Below, piece after piece: positions 1-9,663 of a stretch of 64,000 nucleotides of DNA. How positions within the stretch are numbered: the stretch's first letter is position 1; the number at the start of each line of letters is the position of its first letter. Position numbers and translations under genes: made by a program. The notes under the pieces are model-generated. The model ran no database searches. It was not told the DNA's origin and was given only the letters and a program-made list of their open reading frames with translations. This DNA comes from Alphaproteobacteria bacterium (GTDB lineage Bacteria > Pseudomonadota > Alphaproteobacteria > Sphingomonadales > Sphingomonadaceae), in NCBI GenBank assembly GCA_018970445.1, contig JAGWWF010000010.1:50264-114263 (forward strand). The letters run 5' to 3'.

Positions 1-1
1 C

Positions 2-1126
2 CATATCGAGATGGTGCCGGGCGACCATGTCGAGATCATCGTTTCGGCCAAGGGCGGCGGCAGCGAGAACAAGGCGAAATTCGCCATGCTGAACCCGTCC
101 GATTCCATCCGCGACTGGGTGGTGAACACCGTGCCGCTGATGGGTGCCGGCTGGTGCCCGCCCGGCATGCTGGGCATCGGCATCGGCGGTTCGGCGGAAA
201 AGGCCATGCTGCTGGCCAAGGAGTCGCTGATGGACCCGATCGACATGGCCGAACTGAAGGCGCGCGGGCCCAGTTCACCGATCGAGGAGCTGCGCATCGA
301 GCTGCATGATGCGGTGAATGATCTGGGCATCGGCGCGCAAGGGCTGGGCGGGCTTTCCACCGTGCTGGACGTGAAGATCCTGGACACGCCCACCCACGCC
401 GCCTCCAAGCCGATCGCCATGATCCCCAATTGTGCTGCCACGCGGCACGCGCATTTCACCCTCACCGGCAATGGCCCGGCCTATCTGGAGCCGCCCAGGC
501 TGGACGACTGGCCGCAGGTGAACTGGACCCCGGATGCCGCATCAAAGCCGGTCAATCTCGACACGCTCACCCCGGCCGAAGTGGCCAGCTGGCAACCCGG
601 CGACCGGCTGCTGCTGTCGGGCAAGATGCTCACCGGCCGCGATGCCGCGCACAAGCGCATGGTGGACATGCTGGCGCGCGGCGAGACGCTGCCGGTCGAT
701 TTCACCAACCGCGTCATCTATTATGTCGGCCCGGTCGATCCGGTGCGCGATGAGGTGGTCGGCCCCGCCGGCCCCACCACGGCCACCCGCATGGACAAGT
801 TCACCGAAACCATGCTGGCGCAAACCGGCCTGATCGCCATGATCGGCAAGGCCGAACGTGGGCCCACCGGGATCGAGGCGATTGCCCGCCACAAGGCCGC
901 CTATCTGATGGCGGTGGGCGGTGCGGCCTATCTGGTGTCCAAGGCGATTCTGGGCGCCCGCGTGCTGGCCTTCGAGGATCTGGGCATGGAGGCCATTTAC
1001 GAATTCGAGGTGAAGGACATGCCGGTGACGGTGGCGGTTGATTCGCACGGCACCAGCGTGCACAAATCCGGCCCGGCCGATTGGCGCGAACGCATCGCCG
1101 CCGCCCGCGCCAAACAGCCGGCGTGA
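2..1126 (+). CDS. fumA: Class I fumarate hydratase, 5'-truncated by window edge
   Basis: Iron-sulfur (4Fe-4S) class I fumarase, which interconverts fumarate and malate in the TCA cycle in the cytoplasm. The open frame already runs at base 2, so the true N-terminus lies upstream; 374 residues of a family usually about 500-550 long are visible. Family signatures are GGGSENKAKFAML early, GIGIGGSAEKAMLLAKESL about 40 residues later, and GPTTATRMDKF followed by GLIAMIGKAERG near the C-terminus. The visible part covers the end of the alpha (cluster-binding) domain and all of the beta (swivel) domain. L(+)-tartrate dehydratase is a related family, but the undivided protein favours fumarase. Confidence 0.93.
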   Translation, partial: HIEMVPGDHVEIIVSAKGGGSENKAKFAMLNPSDSIRDWVVNTVPLMGAGWCPPGMLGIGIGGSAEKAMLLAKESLMDPIDMAELKARGPSSPIEELRIELHDAVNDLGIGAQGLGGLSTVLDVKILDTPTHAASKPIAMIPNCAATRHAHFTLTGNGPAYLEPPRLDDWPQVNWTPDAASKPVNLDTLTPAEVASWQPGDRLLLSGKMLTGRDAAHKRMVDMLARGETLPVDFTNRVIYYVGPVDPVRDEVVGPAGPTTATRMDKFTETMLAQTGLIAMIGKAERGPTGIEAIARHKAAYLMAVGGAAYLVSKAILGARVLAFEDLGMEAIYEFEVKDMPVTVAVDSHGTSVHKSGPADWRERIAAARAKQPA

Positions 1127-1145
1127 GCCGCCGCAGGAGGACAGG

Positions 1146-1595
1146 ATGAGCGCTTCGATCAGGCTTGTGATTGCCGCCCTGCTGGCCGGGCTGGCGGCAC
1201 CGGCGCTGGCCGGCGCGACGGCGCCGCAGCTGGCACCCATGGCCGAGACGATCATCGCGCTGGCCGTGGCCGAAGCCCGCTGCACCGGCGCCGATCGCGC
1301 CACCGTGGCCCGCCATCGCCCGCAGGTGCTGCGCCAGCGCGCGGCGCAGCTGCGGCAGATCGGCCGGCAGATGGCCGCGCACTATCAACAGGCCCATGGC
1401 CCGGCCTGGGCCGCAGCCCTGCATGAAGACATGGTGGCAGCGCGCACCCGGTTCGAAACCCGGGCCGATCAGGGCCAGTTCTGCCAGGACAGCGCCCGCC
1501 AGGCCCGCCGGCTTGCGGCCGCACCGGATTTCGGTTCCGGCGCGTTTCGCGGCATGGATGTCGAGATGGACATGCTGATGCTGGCCGCGCGCTGA
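1146..1595 (+). CDS. Exported two-cysteine protein of unknown function
   Basis: 149 aa. A clear Sec signal peptide (hydrophobic residues 5-22 ending in PALA) is followed by a helical domain with two cysteines, at about C46 (EARCTGAD) and C113 (GQFCQDSARQ), 67 residues apart, which could form a disulfide in the periplasm. The start is set by a strong CAGGAGG at 1134-1140. The gene lies 19 bases after the fumarase. The helical pattern and cysteine spacing resemble the lipoprotein encoded at 2053-2886, suggesting distant paralogues. I do not recognise a named function. Confidence 0.75.
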   Translation: MSASIRLVIAALLAGLAAPALAGATAPQLAPMAETIIALAVAEARCTGADRATVARHRPQVLRQRAAQLRQIGRQMAAHYQQAHGPAWAAALHEDMVAARTRFETRADQGQFCQDSARQARRLAAAPDFGSGAFRGMDVEMDMLMLAAR

Positions 1596-1649
1596 GGCCA
1601 CGCCCCGCCGGCTTGCGCCGCGCGGCACATCCCGGCATGGGCCGGGGCG

Positions 1650-2312
1650 ATGATCACCACCCGCCCCGCCGCCGTCCTGTTCGACATGGATGGCCTGTTG
1701 CTGGATACCGAACGGCTGATACAGGCCGCGATGATGGCCGAAATGGCGGCGCTGGGCTTTGGCTTTGCGCCGGCCGATTATGCCGAACTGATCGGCCGGC
1801 CCGAACCGGCCAGCCGGGCGATCATGCAGGCACGCTTTGGCCCCGGGCTGGATTATGATGCGATGCGCGCGGCGGTGCGCCAGCGCATCCGTGATGAATG
1901 GGGGCCGCTGCGACCGCTGAAGGCCGGCGCGGCCGATCTGCTGGCGCAACTGAACGCCGCCGGCATCCTCTGCGCGGTGGCGACCAGTTCGGAACAGGCC
2001 CTGGCCCGCAGCCTGCTGGGGCCAGTGGGGCTGCTGGATGGCTTTGCCGCCATCATCGGCTGCGATGATGTGGCCCAGGGCAAGCCGCACCCCGCCCCCT
2101 ATCTGGCCGCCGCCGCCCGGCTGGGCGTCGATCCCGCCCGCTGCCTGGCGCTGGAAGACAGCCACAATGGCGTGATTTCGGCCCATGGTGCCGGCTGCCA
2201 GGTGGTGATGGTGCCCGATCTGCTGCCGGCAACCCCCGCCATCCGCGCGCGGCTGCTGGCGGTGGCACCCGATCTGGCCACGGTGGGCCGCTGGCTGGCC
2301 GCCGCCGCTTGA
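1650..2312 (+). CDS. HAD-superfamily phosphatase/phosphoglucomutase-like
   Basis: 220 aa cytoplasmic HAD hydrolase of the beta-phosphoglucomutase/CbbY-like subgroup. Motif I is VLFDMDGLLLDTERL (nucleophile and acid-base Asp pair, residues about 10-12), motif II is TSSEQ, motif III is the Lys of GKPHPAPYL, and motif IV is LEDSHNGV. Residues about 17-85 form the helical cap. The substrate is probably a small phosphorylated metabolite; a specific sugar phosphate cannot be deduced. Its 3' 260 bases are overlapped antisense by the tail of the lipoprotein gene ending at 2053. Confidence 0.88.
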   Translation: MITTRPAAVLFDMDGLLLDTERLIQAAMMAEMAALGFGFAPADYAELIGRPEPASRAIMQARFGPGLDYDAMRAAVRQRIRDEWGPLRPLKAGAADLLAQLNAAGILCAVATSSEQALARSLLGPVGLLDGFAAIIGCDDVAQGKPHPAPYLAAAARLGVDPARCLALEDSHNGVISAHGAGCQVVMVPDLLPATPAIRARLLAVAPDLATVGRWLAAAA

Positions 2313-2886
2313 CGCCACCGGCCGCTCGTGGCGGCCTGATCGATCGGTTGGTACCGGCGCGCAGCAGGTCCGCTGCGCCCGATTCCAGCGCCGCCAGGGC
2401 CCGGCCGGCGCTGCGGGCCAGCATGTCCGATGGCATGGCAACGGCATCCCCCAGGATGCGCCGGGCCATCAGGCAGAAGCGCTGTCGATCGGGCCGGCTG
2501 GCAAAGCCGTTGTACAGCCGGGTCATGTCGGCATCATGGCGCGCGGCGGCGGCCGGGCCGTGCATGACGCGATACCGATCCTGTTCGGCGGCATAGGCCC
2601 GGTTCAACAGATCGCGGTGGGTGTTCAGCATCTGGTTGTAACTGCCGGTCAACGCGGCATCATTGCAGATCAGGGCGGCCACATTCAGGCCGCCGCGCAG
2701 CGCCCACATGATCCGGGCGCTGGCCGCTTCGGCCGGCGCAACCTGTGCGGGCGCGGCCGGTGCTGCCGGCGGCGCCGGGGTGAAGGCCACCGGCTGCGGT
2801 GGCGCATCGTTCACGGTGCAGCCCCCGATCGCCACACCCGCTGCCACCAGCAGCAACCGCACCATGTGGCCCGGCTTCATCATCAT
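2053..2886 (-). CDS. Putative lipoprotein with two conserved cysteines
   Basis: 277 aa if read to the first stop. The start was chosen at the first of three consecutive Met codons, behind an AGGAC ribosome site. A lipoprotein signal (LLLVAAGVAIGGC, lipidated Cys about residue 23) is followed by a Pro/Ala linker and a helical domain with C74 (LICNDAAL) and C138 (RQRFCLMARR), 64 residues apart. The last ~86 residues are Arg/Pro-rich and are read antisense across the 3' end of the HAD gene, so they are probably a meaningless read-through tail; the folded domain likely ends near base 2350. It is likely related to the exported protein at 1146-1595. Function unknown. Confidence 0.65.
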   Translation of the reverse strand: MMMKPGHMVRLLLVAAGVAIGGCTVNDAPPQPVAFTPAPPAAPAAPAQVAPAEAASARIMWALRGGLNVAALICNDAALTGSYNQMLNTHRDLLNRAYAAEQDRYRVMHGPAAAARHDADMTRLYNGFASRPDRQRFCLMARRILGDAVAMPSDMLARSAGRALAALESGAADLLRAGTNRSIRPPRAAGGVKRRRPASGPPWPDRVPPPAAARGWRGLPAADRAPSPPGSRHHGPKSRHCGCLPAPGSGRDRRPAGRRRPDRGRGAACPGPHHRSR

Positions 2887-2980
2887 GTCCTGCGCTCCCG
2901 CCCGATTCCTCACGGGCCAATGAAGCGCAAACGGGCTTGCTGCCAACTGAATGGCAATGGCTGCTTCATCCTGCCTCAGA

Positions 2981-4255
2981 TCAGCGTCCCAGCGCTGCCA
3001 CCAGCGCGTCATAGGCCGGGATCGTCACCCCCATGTTGCCGCGGTTGCTGGCCACCGGATGGCTGCCCAACCGCGCGATCACCACGCCGGCCGCGCGATC
3101 GATATAGATGCCCTGGCCATGCACGCCCAGTGCCATGGCCTGGCCGCCGGCGCGGTGCCACCACTGGCTGGCATAGCTGCCATCGGGATTGCCGGGATAG
3201 GCGACATGGGCAAAGGCCGCCGGATCGCCGCCGCGAAACAGGCGTGCCACCACCGCTTCGGGCACGATCTGCGCGCCGTGCCAGCGCCCGCCCAGCCGCA
3301 GCATTTCGCCCAGCCGCGCGATGTCGCGCAACGATGCCATCAGGCCGCCGCCGCCAAAGGCGGTGCCCAGCCGATCCACAGCGATGGCGGCATCGCATTC
3401 CATGCCCATCGGTTGCCAGAAATGATCGCGGATCAGCGCGGCCAACGGCTGGCCGCTGGCGCGTTCCACCAGCCATTGCAGGGCGCTGGTGTTGGGCGTG
3501 CGATAGACAAAATCGCCGCCATGCGCCGCCGTCTGCCCCAGGCTGGCAACAAAGGCGAAATGGCCATCGGGGCCATCATGATCGGCGTGGCGCGGCATCC
3601 AGCCGCCGGCCAGGCTCATGCGCTGCACATCGGTCAGCCCGGTGTGGCCGGCCACATAATCCTCGCTGAAGGCGAGGCCGGTGCGCATGTCGAGGATCTG
3701 GCGCAGCGTGGCGTTGCCCAGGCCCGAACCGGCCAGTTCCGGCACGATCTGCGCGGCCAGGGCGTGTTCCTGCAACTGCCCGGTTTCGATCAGCATTTCG
3801 GCCAGCAGCCCGACCAGGCTTTTCGTGACGGAAAACAATATATGCTGCGTATCGGGGCGCGTCACGCCGAACCAGCGTTCATGCACCACAGTGCCATGGT
3901 GCAGCACCAGTATCGCATCGGTGTAGGTGGCGGCCAGCGATTCCCGCCAGGTCATGGCTGCGCCGTCCAGCGTGGTCAGCACCACATCATCCAGATCGTC
4001 GCGCAGCGCCAGTGGCAGCGGGCTGATCGCACCGGCGCGCGGGATGCCGGCGGTGGGCACCAGCATGCGCATGTTTGAAAAGCCCCAGCGCCACTGCGGA
4101 AAGCGCCACATGCTGCCATCATCCCAGCGCACCTGCGCCGATGCCGGCGGCGGTGATCCGGCCATCCAGCCCAGCGCGGCCGGATCGCTGCTGGCGGCAT
4201 CGGCGCTGCCGCCATGGGCAAAGCCGGCGACATGGGTGGATGCGGTGTGGTTCAT
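2981..4255 (-). CDS. Serine hydrolase, beta-lactamase/NylB-like family
   Basis: 424 aa of the class C beta-lactamase/penicillin-recognising fold (PF00144). It has the nucleophile motif SVTK (S142, K145), a Tyr motif YRTPNTSAL (Y252) and a C-terminal HGQGIYIDRAAGVVIARL strand. This C-terminal signature and the long N-terminal lead match the 6-aminohexanoate-dimer hydrolase (NylB/EstB) branch rather than true beta-lactamases. No signal peptide is evident, so it is probably cytoplasmic. Likely activity: hydrolysis of an amide or ester; the natural substrate is unknown. The upstream 94 bases are shared with the divergent RidA-like gene. Confidence 0.87.
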   Translation of the reverse strand: MNHTASTHVAGFAHGGSADAASSDPAALGWMAGSPPPASAQVRWDDGSMWRFPQWRWGFSNMRMLVPTAGIPRAGAISPLPLALRDDLDDVVLTTLDGAAMTWRESLAATYTDAILVLHHGTVVHERWFGVTRPDTQHILFSVTKSLVGLLAEMLIETGQLQEHALAAQIVPELAGSGLGNATLRQILDMRTGLAFSEDYVAGHTGLTDVQRMSLAGGWMPRHADHDGPDGHFAFVASLGQTAAHGGDFVYRTPNTSALQWLVERASGQPLAALIRDHFWQPMGMECDAAIAVDRLGTAFGGGGLMASLRDIARLGEMLRLGGRWHGAQIVPEAVVARLFRGGDPAAFAHVAYPGNPDGSYASQWWHRAGGQAMALGVHGQGIYIDRAAGVVIARLGSHPVASNRGNMGVTIPAYDALVAALGR

Positions 4256-4349
4256 GCGCGCGTGCCGGCCAGCCCGGCCGGCCCTCCCCTTGGTCTTGTC
4301 TGCCTGCGATGCTAGGCCGGTGCATCACCGCCGGCAAGGAGGCCCCAAC

Positions 4350-4853
4350 ATGCGCGCTGCCCTCATCCTCACCGCCCTGCTGCTGGCAGCGCCAGCGCTG
4401 GCGGCAACGCCGGAACAGCGGCTGGCCGCCGCCGGGCTGGCGCTGCCGCCCCCCAATGCGCCGATCGGCCTGTATGTGCCCACCGCGCGCGTGGGCAAAT
4501 TGCTGTTCCTGGCCGGCCACACCGAATGCCCGATCAAGGCCAGCGGCAAGCTGGGCGCCAGCATGGACGTGGCCGCCGGCAAGGCCAATGCCGCCAGCGT
4601 GGCGCTGTGCATGCTGGCCAGCCTGAAGGCGCAGCTGGGCGAGCTTTCGCGCGTGAAGCGCGTGGTGCGGGTGATGGGGCTGGTGAACAGCACGCCCGAA
4701 TTCACCGATCACCCGGCAGTGATGAACGGCTTTTCCGAAGTGATGGTGACGGCCTTTGGCGATGCCGGCAAGGCCCCGCGCACCGCTGCCGGCGCCGCCA
4801 GCCTGCCGCGCGGCATCCCGGTGGAGGTGGAAGCGATCGTGGAGCTGAAATGA
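4350..4853 (+). CDS. Exported RidA/YjgF-family protein
   Basis: 167 aa. A signal peptide (MRAALILTALLLAAPALA) precedes a RidA-like domain. Typical strands are IGLYVPTARVGKLLFLAGH near residue 50, the core helix AASVALCMLASLKAQLG, and the closing segment SLPRGIPVEVEAIVELK. RidA proteins deaminate reactive enamines, but this is the secreted subgroup and the catalytic Arg context (GIPVEVEA in place of the usual RVEVEAIA context) is not identical, so activity is uncertain. The start follows a perfect AAGGAGG at 4336-4342. The stop overlaps the next gene's start (ATGA, 4850-4853), indicating translational coupling. Confidence 0.85.
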   Translation: MRAALILTALLLAAPALAATPEQRLAAAGLALPPPNAPIGLYVPTARVGKLLFLAGHTECPIKASGKLGASMDVAAGKANAASVALCMLASLKAQLGELSRVKRVVRVMGLVNSTPEFTDHPAVMNGFSEVMVTAFGDAGKAPRTAAGAASLPRGIPVEVEAIVELK

Positions 4854-5440
4854 GCGAAGACCTGCCCGAGATATTAGCCCAGGCCTGGCGCCTGCTGGTG
4901 CGCGGCGGGGTGGATCGCAGAAGCCCGCTGCACACGCCGGCCGTGTGCAGCGTGGATGGCGACGGCCTGCCGCAGGCGCGGGTGATGGTGCTGCGCCAGG
5001 CCGATCCGGTGGCCGCCACCCTGCGCTTCCACACCGATGCGCGCAGCCCCAAGGTGGCGCAGCTGGATGGCCGGCCGGTCAGCGTGCTGGCCTATCACGC
5101 GCAAGAGAATATCCAGTTGCGCCTGGCCGGCACCGCCCGCATCGGCCGGGATGATGCGGTGGTGGATGGCATCTGGGCCACTTCCACCACCTTTGCCCGT
5201 CGCTGTTATCTGGCCCAGGCGGCCCCCGGCACGCCGCTGCCCGGCCCGGCATCGGGCCTGCCGGCCTGGATCGAAGGCCAGCAGCCCACCGAAACGCAGG
5301 TCGCCCCGGCGCGGGGCAATTTCGCCGTGCTGTGGGTGGATGTGACGGCGATGGACTGGCTGCACCTGGCCAACAGCGGCCATCGCCGGGCGGTGTTCCG
5401 CAGCGCAGATGGCTGGGCGGGGGAATGGCGGGTGCCCTAG
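4850..5440 (+). CDS. Pyridoxamine 5'-phosphate oxidase-family flavoprotein
   Basis: 196 aa split-barrel FMN-binding protein. The N-terminal part carries the PNPOx core (TPAVCSVDGDGLPQARVMVL, then LRFHTDARSPKV), and the C-terminus carries the W-x-W-like FMN/substrate region around GEWRVP. It is shorter than PdxH (about 215 aa), and the PdxH phosphate-binding motifs are not fully recognisable, so a pyridoxal-synthesis role is not assured. It is translationally coupled to the upstream RidA-like gene by a 4-base overlap. It ends 4 bases into the convergent brnA gene. Confidence 0.8.
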   Translation: MSEDLPEILAQAWRLLVRGGVDRRSPLHTPAVCSVDGDGLPQARVMVLRQADPVAATLRFHTDARSPKVAQLDGRPVSVLAYHAQENIQLRLAGTARIGRDDAVVDGIWATSTTFARRCYLAQAAPGTPLPGPASGLPAWIEGQQPTETQVAPARGNFAVLWVDVTAMDWLHLANSGHRRAVFRSADGWAGEWRVP

Positions 5441-5697
5441 GTGCCAATCGCCTTGCGCAGTATCGCATTGATGCGGCTCTGCCAGCCCGGTCCTTCGGCC
5501 CGTAAACGCGCCAGCACATCGGCATCCAGGCGAATAGTCACCTGCTGCTTGGGCGCATTGCCCTGCGGCGGCCGCCCGGCGCGACGATAGGTGCCGGTCG
5601 CCGGTTTGACGATCTTGCCATCCACCCGCCATTCGCCACGTTCGGCAATGTCGCGCGTGATGATCGGCGCATCATCCGGGTCTTGCCAGTCCGACAT
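5437..5697 (-). CDS. brnA: BrnA-family antitoxin
   Basis: 86 aa. The C-terminal ribbon-helix-helix DNA-binding segment, KQQVTIRLDADVLARLRAEG then WQSRINAILRKAI, is typical of BrnA antitoxins, which dimerise, bind BrnT and repress their own promoter. The N-terminal region (DDAPIITRDIAERGEWRVDG) is the BrnT-embracing part. The start codon lies inside the end of brnT (26-base overlap), as is common for brnTA pairs. It lies downstream of the toxin gene, the reverse of most type II systems but normal for this family. Confidence 0.85.
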   Translation of the reverse strand: MSDWQDPDDAPIITRDIAERGEWRVDGKIVKPATGTYRRAGRPPQGNAPKQQVTIRLDADVLARLRAEGPGWQSRINAILRKAIGT

Positions 5698-5947
5698 CGC
5701 GCACCTCCTCATCATGCATGTGGCGCATCGAGATGATCCGCCGCTTCTCGCCTCGTTGTGTCCACACCATTGCCACCGCCCGGCCGGCGATCCAGCCATA
5801 GGCAAGCCAGCGCGGCTCGCCATAATCCCGGCGATCATCGCGCAGCGTCACGCTGGTGCCGGAAAACAGCCGCGGCGGATCGTGAAAATCAAGACCACGG
5901 TTTGCAAGCGTCTGGGCACGGTTGCCATCGTCATACTCGATATCCAC
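5672..5947 (-). CDS. brnT: BrnT-family ribonuclease toxin
   Basis: 91 aa RelE-fold toxin. The N-terminus (MDIEYDDGNRAQTLANRGLD) matches the family's opening D-x-x-K/N-A-x-x-N-x-x-K/R-H/R-G pattern. The middle holds RLFSGTSVTLRDDRRDYGEP, and the catalytic end is IISMRHMHDEE, close to the usual ISARRANKKE motif. BrnT cleaves RNA and is neutralised by BrnA. The start is a GTG with no convincing ribosome-binding site, and the likely -10 box ends only 7 bases upstream, suggesting a leaderless message. First gene of the brnT-brnA pair. Confidence 0.85.
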   Translation of the reverse strand: MDIEYDDGNRAQTLANRGLDFHDPPRLFSGTSVTLRDDRRDYGEPRWLAYGWIAGRAVAMVWTQRGEKRRIISMRHMHDEEVRDVGLARPG

Positions 5948-5953
5948 GCCTGA

Positions 5954-5984
5954 AATTATGTCGTTACATTATTGCCCACGTCAA
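5954..5984 (-). promoter_or_regulatory. brnTA promoter with overlapping operator
   Basis: Read on the minus strand: a TTGACG -35 box (5979-5984), an 18-base spacer, and a CATAAT -10 box (5955-5960). An imperfect inverted repeat, AATAATGT-AACG-ACATAATT (5954-5973), covers the -10 and downstream spacer and is a plausible site for the BrnA-BrnT repressor complex. The first G of the GTG start is 8 bases from the -10, so transcription would begin at or next to the start codon. Confidence 0.6.
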
Positions 5985-5990
5985 GAGGGC

Positions 5991-6153
5991 GCGGCCGGCG
6001 GCAAAGCCGCCGAGTCCGCTCCAAAAGAAGAAAAAGAGAAGGAAGGCAGAGCGTGGCGGAGCCACGCCGTCGAAGCTGTTCTGCCGGGCTGATGCCCGAC
6101 AGCCAGCCCGGCCGCCCTTGATCGAGTCCGAAATTATCGCTGAGCGATAATTT
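5991..6153 (-). repeat. Composite palindromic intergenic element, copy 1
   Basis: Contains, from right to left, an 11-bp stem hairpin (6131-6153), a CCGGGC hairpin (6081-6100), GCGTGGC-GGA-GCCACGC (6051-6067), a purine-rich AAGAAG tract, and CGGCGGC-AAA-GCCGCCG (5996-6012). The same ordered modules recur at 51002-51126 in the opposite orientation. Probably a non-autonomous, REP/MITE-like sphingomonad intergenic repeat. Confidence 0.65.
6131..6153 (-). terminator. Perfect 11-bp hairpin downstream of ettA
   Basis: AAATTATCGCT-G-AGCGATAATTT is a perfect inverted repeat 9 bases past the ettA stop. The AT-rich outer stem supplies a short T-rich end on the minus strand. It probably ends ettA transcription before brnTA; efficiency is uncertain because the T run is short. 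Confidence 0.5.
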
Positions 6154-6161
6154 CTGGCCGA

Positions 6162-7841
<1,680 letters not shown>

Positions 7842-7956
7842 CGGGGCGGCTCCAGGGCAGAATCGGCGGATTGCGGATGCCGCCGGGCTGTAGCGGATCG
7901 AGGGCCGTTGTTCAAACCGCCGCGCCGCGATAGGCTGACGCAAAGGGAGGCAAGCC

Positions 7957-9663
7957 ATGCACAAGATGATGATCGCGGCCGCGACCGGCCTGATGGCCAG
8001 CGCGGCCGCCGCCACCGATTTTCGGATCACCCTGCCGGCCACGGGCGTGGACGCCAGCACCGATGGCCGCATCATCCTGATCATAACCCCCGATGCCACG
8101 AAGGAACCACGCTTCCAGGTCAAGCTGGGGGCGGATGCCCCGCAGGTGCTGGGCATCAATGTCGATGGCCTGAAACCCGGTGGCAGCGCCATGATCGGCG
8201 GCCAGGTGCTGGGCTATCCGGCCGAACGCCTGGCCCAGGTGCCGGCCGGCAGCTACATGGTGCAGGCGGTGCTGCACAAATATCAGACATTCACGCTGGC
8301 CAGCGGCCACAGGGTGAAATTGCCGGCAGCGCGCGGGGCCGGGCAGAACTGGCGGGCGGAACCGGGCAACATCATTTCACAGCCCGTCAAGGTGGATTTC
8401 GATCCGGCCAGCAAGGCCGTCGTCACCATCCCGCTGACCTCGGTGATCCCGCCGGTGGAACAGCCCAAGGACAGCGAATACATCCGCCATTTCAGGATCA
8501 GATCGGAACGCCTGTCGAAATTCTGGGGCACCGACATGTTCATCACCGGCCATGTGCTGGTGCCACGGGATTTCGACAAGCACCCGGAAGCGCGCTATCC
8601 ACTGATCATCAACCACGGCCATTTCCCGGCCGATTTCAGCGGGTTCCGTGACCTCCCGCCCGATCCGAACCTGCCCTGCAAGCCCGAACCGCGCTTTGCC
8701 GAACCCTGCTACAACCGCATTGTCGAACAGGAGGCGTTCGATTTCTACAAGCGCTGGACGTCGGACAATTTCCCCCGCTTCCTGATTGTCGAGATCGACC
8801 ACAGCAATCCCTATTATGACGACAGCTATGCGGTGAATTCGGCCAATCTGGGCCCTTATGGCGATGCCATCATGAAGGAATTCGTGCCGGCGCTGGAGGC
8901 TCGCTATCGCGGCCTGGGCCAGGGCTGGGCGCGCTTCACCTATGGCGGTTCCACCGGCGGGTGGGAGGCGCTGGCGGTGCAGATGTTCTATCCCGATGAT
9001 TTCAACGGCGCCTTTGCCGCCTGCCCCGATCCCATTGATTTCCGCCAATATACCACGATCGACCTTTACAAGGACCGGAACGCCTTCTGGCGCGAAGGCC
9101 CGTTCGGCCGGGTGCCGCGCCCGGCGCACCGCAATTATCTGGGCCATGTCGATTACACCATGGAACAGGAACAGCGCCTGGAACTGGTGCTGGGCGACAA
9201 GTCGCGTTCCGGCCAGCAATGGGATATCTGGGAGGCGGTCTATTCCCCGCAAGGCGCCGATGGCTATCCGCAGCGCATCTTTGACAAGCGCACCGGCGTG
9301 ATCGATCCCAAGGTGGCGGCGCACTGGCGGGAGAATTATGATCTGGTCCACATCATGAAGCGGGACTGGAAGACGCTGGGGCCGAAAATCCGCGACAAGG
9401 TCTTCCTCTATGTGGGAGACATGGACAATTATTATCTCAACAACGCCGTCTATCTGGCCGAGGATTTCCTGAAAGTCGCCGATCCGCCGTTCCTGGGCGA
9501 AATCGCCTATGGCGACCGCGCCGAACATTGCTGGAACGGCGATCCCACCCAGCCCAACAAGATCAGCCGCCTGCGCTATCACACAATGTATGTGGACAAG
9601 ATATTGAAGCGCATCGAGGCCGCCGCACCCAAGGGGGCCGACCTGACGAGCTGGCGTTACTGA
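7957..9663 (+). CDS. Secreted esterase-like alpha/beta hydrolase
   Basis: 568 aa with a signal peptide (residues 1-19, ending SAAAAT). After an N-terminal beta domain (about residues 20-180) comes an alpha/beta hydrolase domain of the putative-esterase type. The nucleophile elbow is YGGSTGGWEA (Ser about 332), preceded by the oxyanion-region segment PLIINHGHFPADF, with a late GDRAEHCWNG His candidate. It has strong spacing from an AAAGGGAGG ribosome site. Predicted periplasmic or outer; substrate unknown. Its stop overlaps the next gene (TGATG), so the two are probably co-translated. Confidence 0.8.
   Translation: MHKMMIAAATGLMASAAAATDFRITLPATGVDASTDGRIILIITPDATKEPRFQVKLGADAPQVLGINVDGLKPGGSAMIGGQVLGYPAERLAQVPAGSYMVQAVLHKYQTFTLASGHRVKLPAARGAGQNWRAEPGNIISQPVKVDFDPASKAVVTIPLTSVIPPVEQPKDSEYIRHFRIRSERLSKFWGTDMFITGHVLVPRDFDKHPEARYPLIINHGHFPADFSGFRDLPPDPNLPCKPEPRFAEPCYNRIVEQEAFDFYKRWTSDNFPRFLIVEIDHSNPYYDDSYAVNSANLGPYGDAIMKEFVPALEARYRGLGQGWARFTYGGSTGGWEALAVQMFYPDDFNGAFAACPDPIDFRQYTTIDLYKDRNAFWREGPFGRVPRPAHRNYLGHVDYTMEQEQRLELVLGDKSRSGQQWDIWEAVYSPQGADGYPQRIFDKRTGVIDPKVAAHWRENYDLVHIMKRDWKTLGPKIRDKVFLYVGDMDNYYLNNAVYLAEDFLKVADPPFLGEIAYGDRAEHCWNGDPTQPNKISRLRYHTMYVDKILKRIEAAAPKGADLTSWRY

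Noticed and set aside
801..2447. Minus-strand frame across the fumarase, exported protein and HAD genes
   Set aside because: It crosses three genes with clear family or signal features and shows only low-complexity sequence.
2981..4255. Class C beta-lactamase (resistance gene)
   Set aside because: No signal peptide, and the C-terminal HGQGIYID region belongs to NylB/EstB-like hydrolases.
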